Below the pieces are notes generated by a model. It was not told where the DNA came from, did no database searches, and saw only the letters and a program-made list of their open reading frames with translations. The position numbers were made by a program, and so were the translations under genes. From a virus: DNA of 64,000 nt. This document shows, in pieces, positions 63,982 through 64,000 of this stretch. The DNA is taken from positions 1 through 64,000 of the IMG/VR virus record IMGVR_UViG_3300045996_002689, one strand, 5' to 3'. How positions within the stretch are numbered: position 1 is the stretch's first letter; every line of letters begins with the position of its first letter.

Positions 63982-64000
63982 GGAGTCCCTCACAACCTCC

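Noticed and set aside
1-64000. CRISPR array, rRNA, insertion sequence or transposase
   Set aside because: No regular short repeat-spacer pattern, no rRNA-like sequence and no transposase motif were seen on either strand.

Overview
The window is phage DNA from end to end. No host housekeeping gene, rRNA or insertion sequence is visible, and both edges cut through phage sequence: the left edge is inside a primase gene, and a promoter at the right edge fires outward. The gene set is that of a temperate, long-tailed (siphovirus-like) member of the Caudoviricetes: tyrosine integrase, TerS/TerL, portal, scaffold, capsid, tail tube, frameshifted tail chaperone, tape measure, tail hub, fibres, holin-like proteins and an endolysin. 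The host cannot be read directly. The two-domain lysin with a Pro-Val-Thr linker, the sunset-domain lipoprotein and the moderate-to-high GC would fit a Chloroflexota-like host, but this is a weak inference. Vegetative promoters match a sigma-70 consensus with 16 to 17 bp spacing.

Layout. (1) 1-1248, leftward: archaeo-eukaryotic primase (cut by the edge), a 133-aa protein and a ribbon-helix-helix regulator. (2) 1526-7473, rightward: a membrane protein, a two-domain sliding-clamp-like protein and a string of small unknown proteins, punctuated by two near-identical promoters carrying phased GGTCTG operators. (3) 7.5-8.25 kb: a regulatory gap with repeated elements. (4) 8248-12608: a four-to-six-gene module built on a Ycf46-like AAA+ ATPase, with its own promoter embedded in a perfect inverted repeat. 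(5) 12.67-13.78 kb: a non-coding block packed with hairpins. (6) 13841-19866: a CAP-domain protein, small membrane and Tat-signal proteins, a structured leader, then a duplicated set of virion or adhesin genes. A sunset-domain lipoprotein follows at 19885-20205. (7) 20314-22158: divergent winged-helix regulators, the leftward one leading a Lar-like zinc-ribbon operon. (8) 22411-25609: a tRNA-like gene with its own promoter and terminator, then small proteins. (9) Integrase, leftward, at 25647-26501.

(10) 26620-58531, rightward: the late operon in canonical order (TerS, TerL, portal, Mu-F-like head protein, scaffold, decoration, capsid, connectors, tail tube, beta-helix fibre, tail chaperone G/GT with an A AAA AAC slip site, tape measure, hub, 2039-aa S74 fibre). 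It is followed by a moron-like insert (CHAT protease with a C-terminal membrane anchor, and a membrane-anchored extracellular protein) and the lysis genes. (11) 58697-63940, leftward: the replication and early operon. It starts with a lambda O-like initiator carrying origin iterons inside its own gene, then DnaB-type helicase, a ParB-fold protein, Dam methylase and small zinc and HTH proteins. The late and early operons converge on a bidirectional terminator near 58.67 kb.

The points most worth following are the CHAT-TM gene placed like a lysogenic defence cargo, the AAA+ module at 8.2-12.6 kb, the hairpin-rich non-coding locus at 12.7-13.8 kb, the tRNA-like gene with a short anticodon arm, and the shared operator families.
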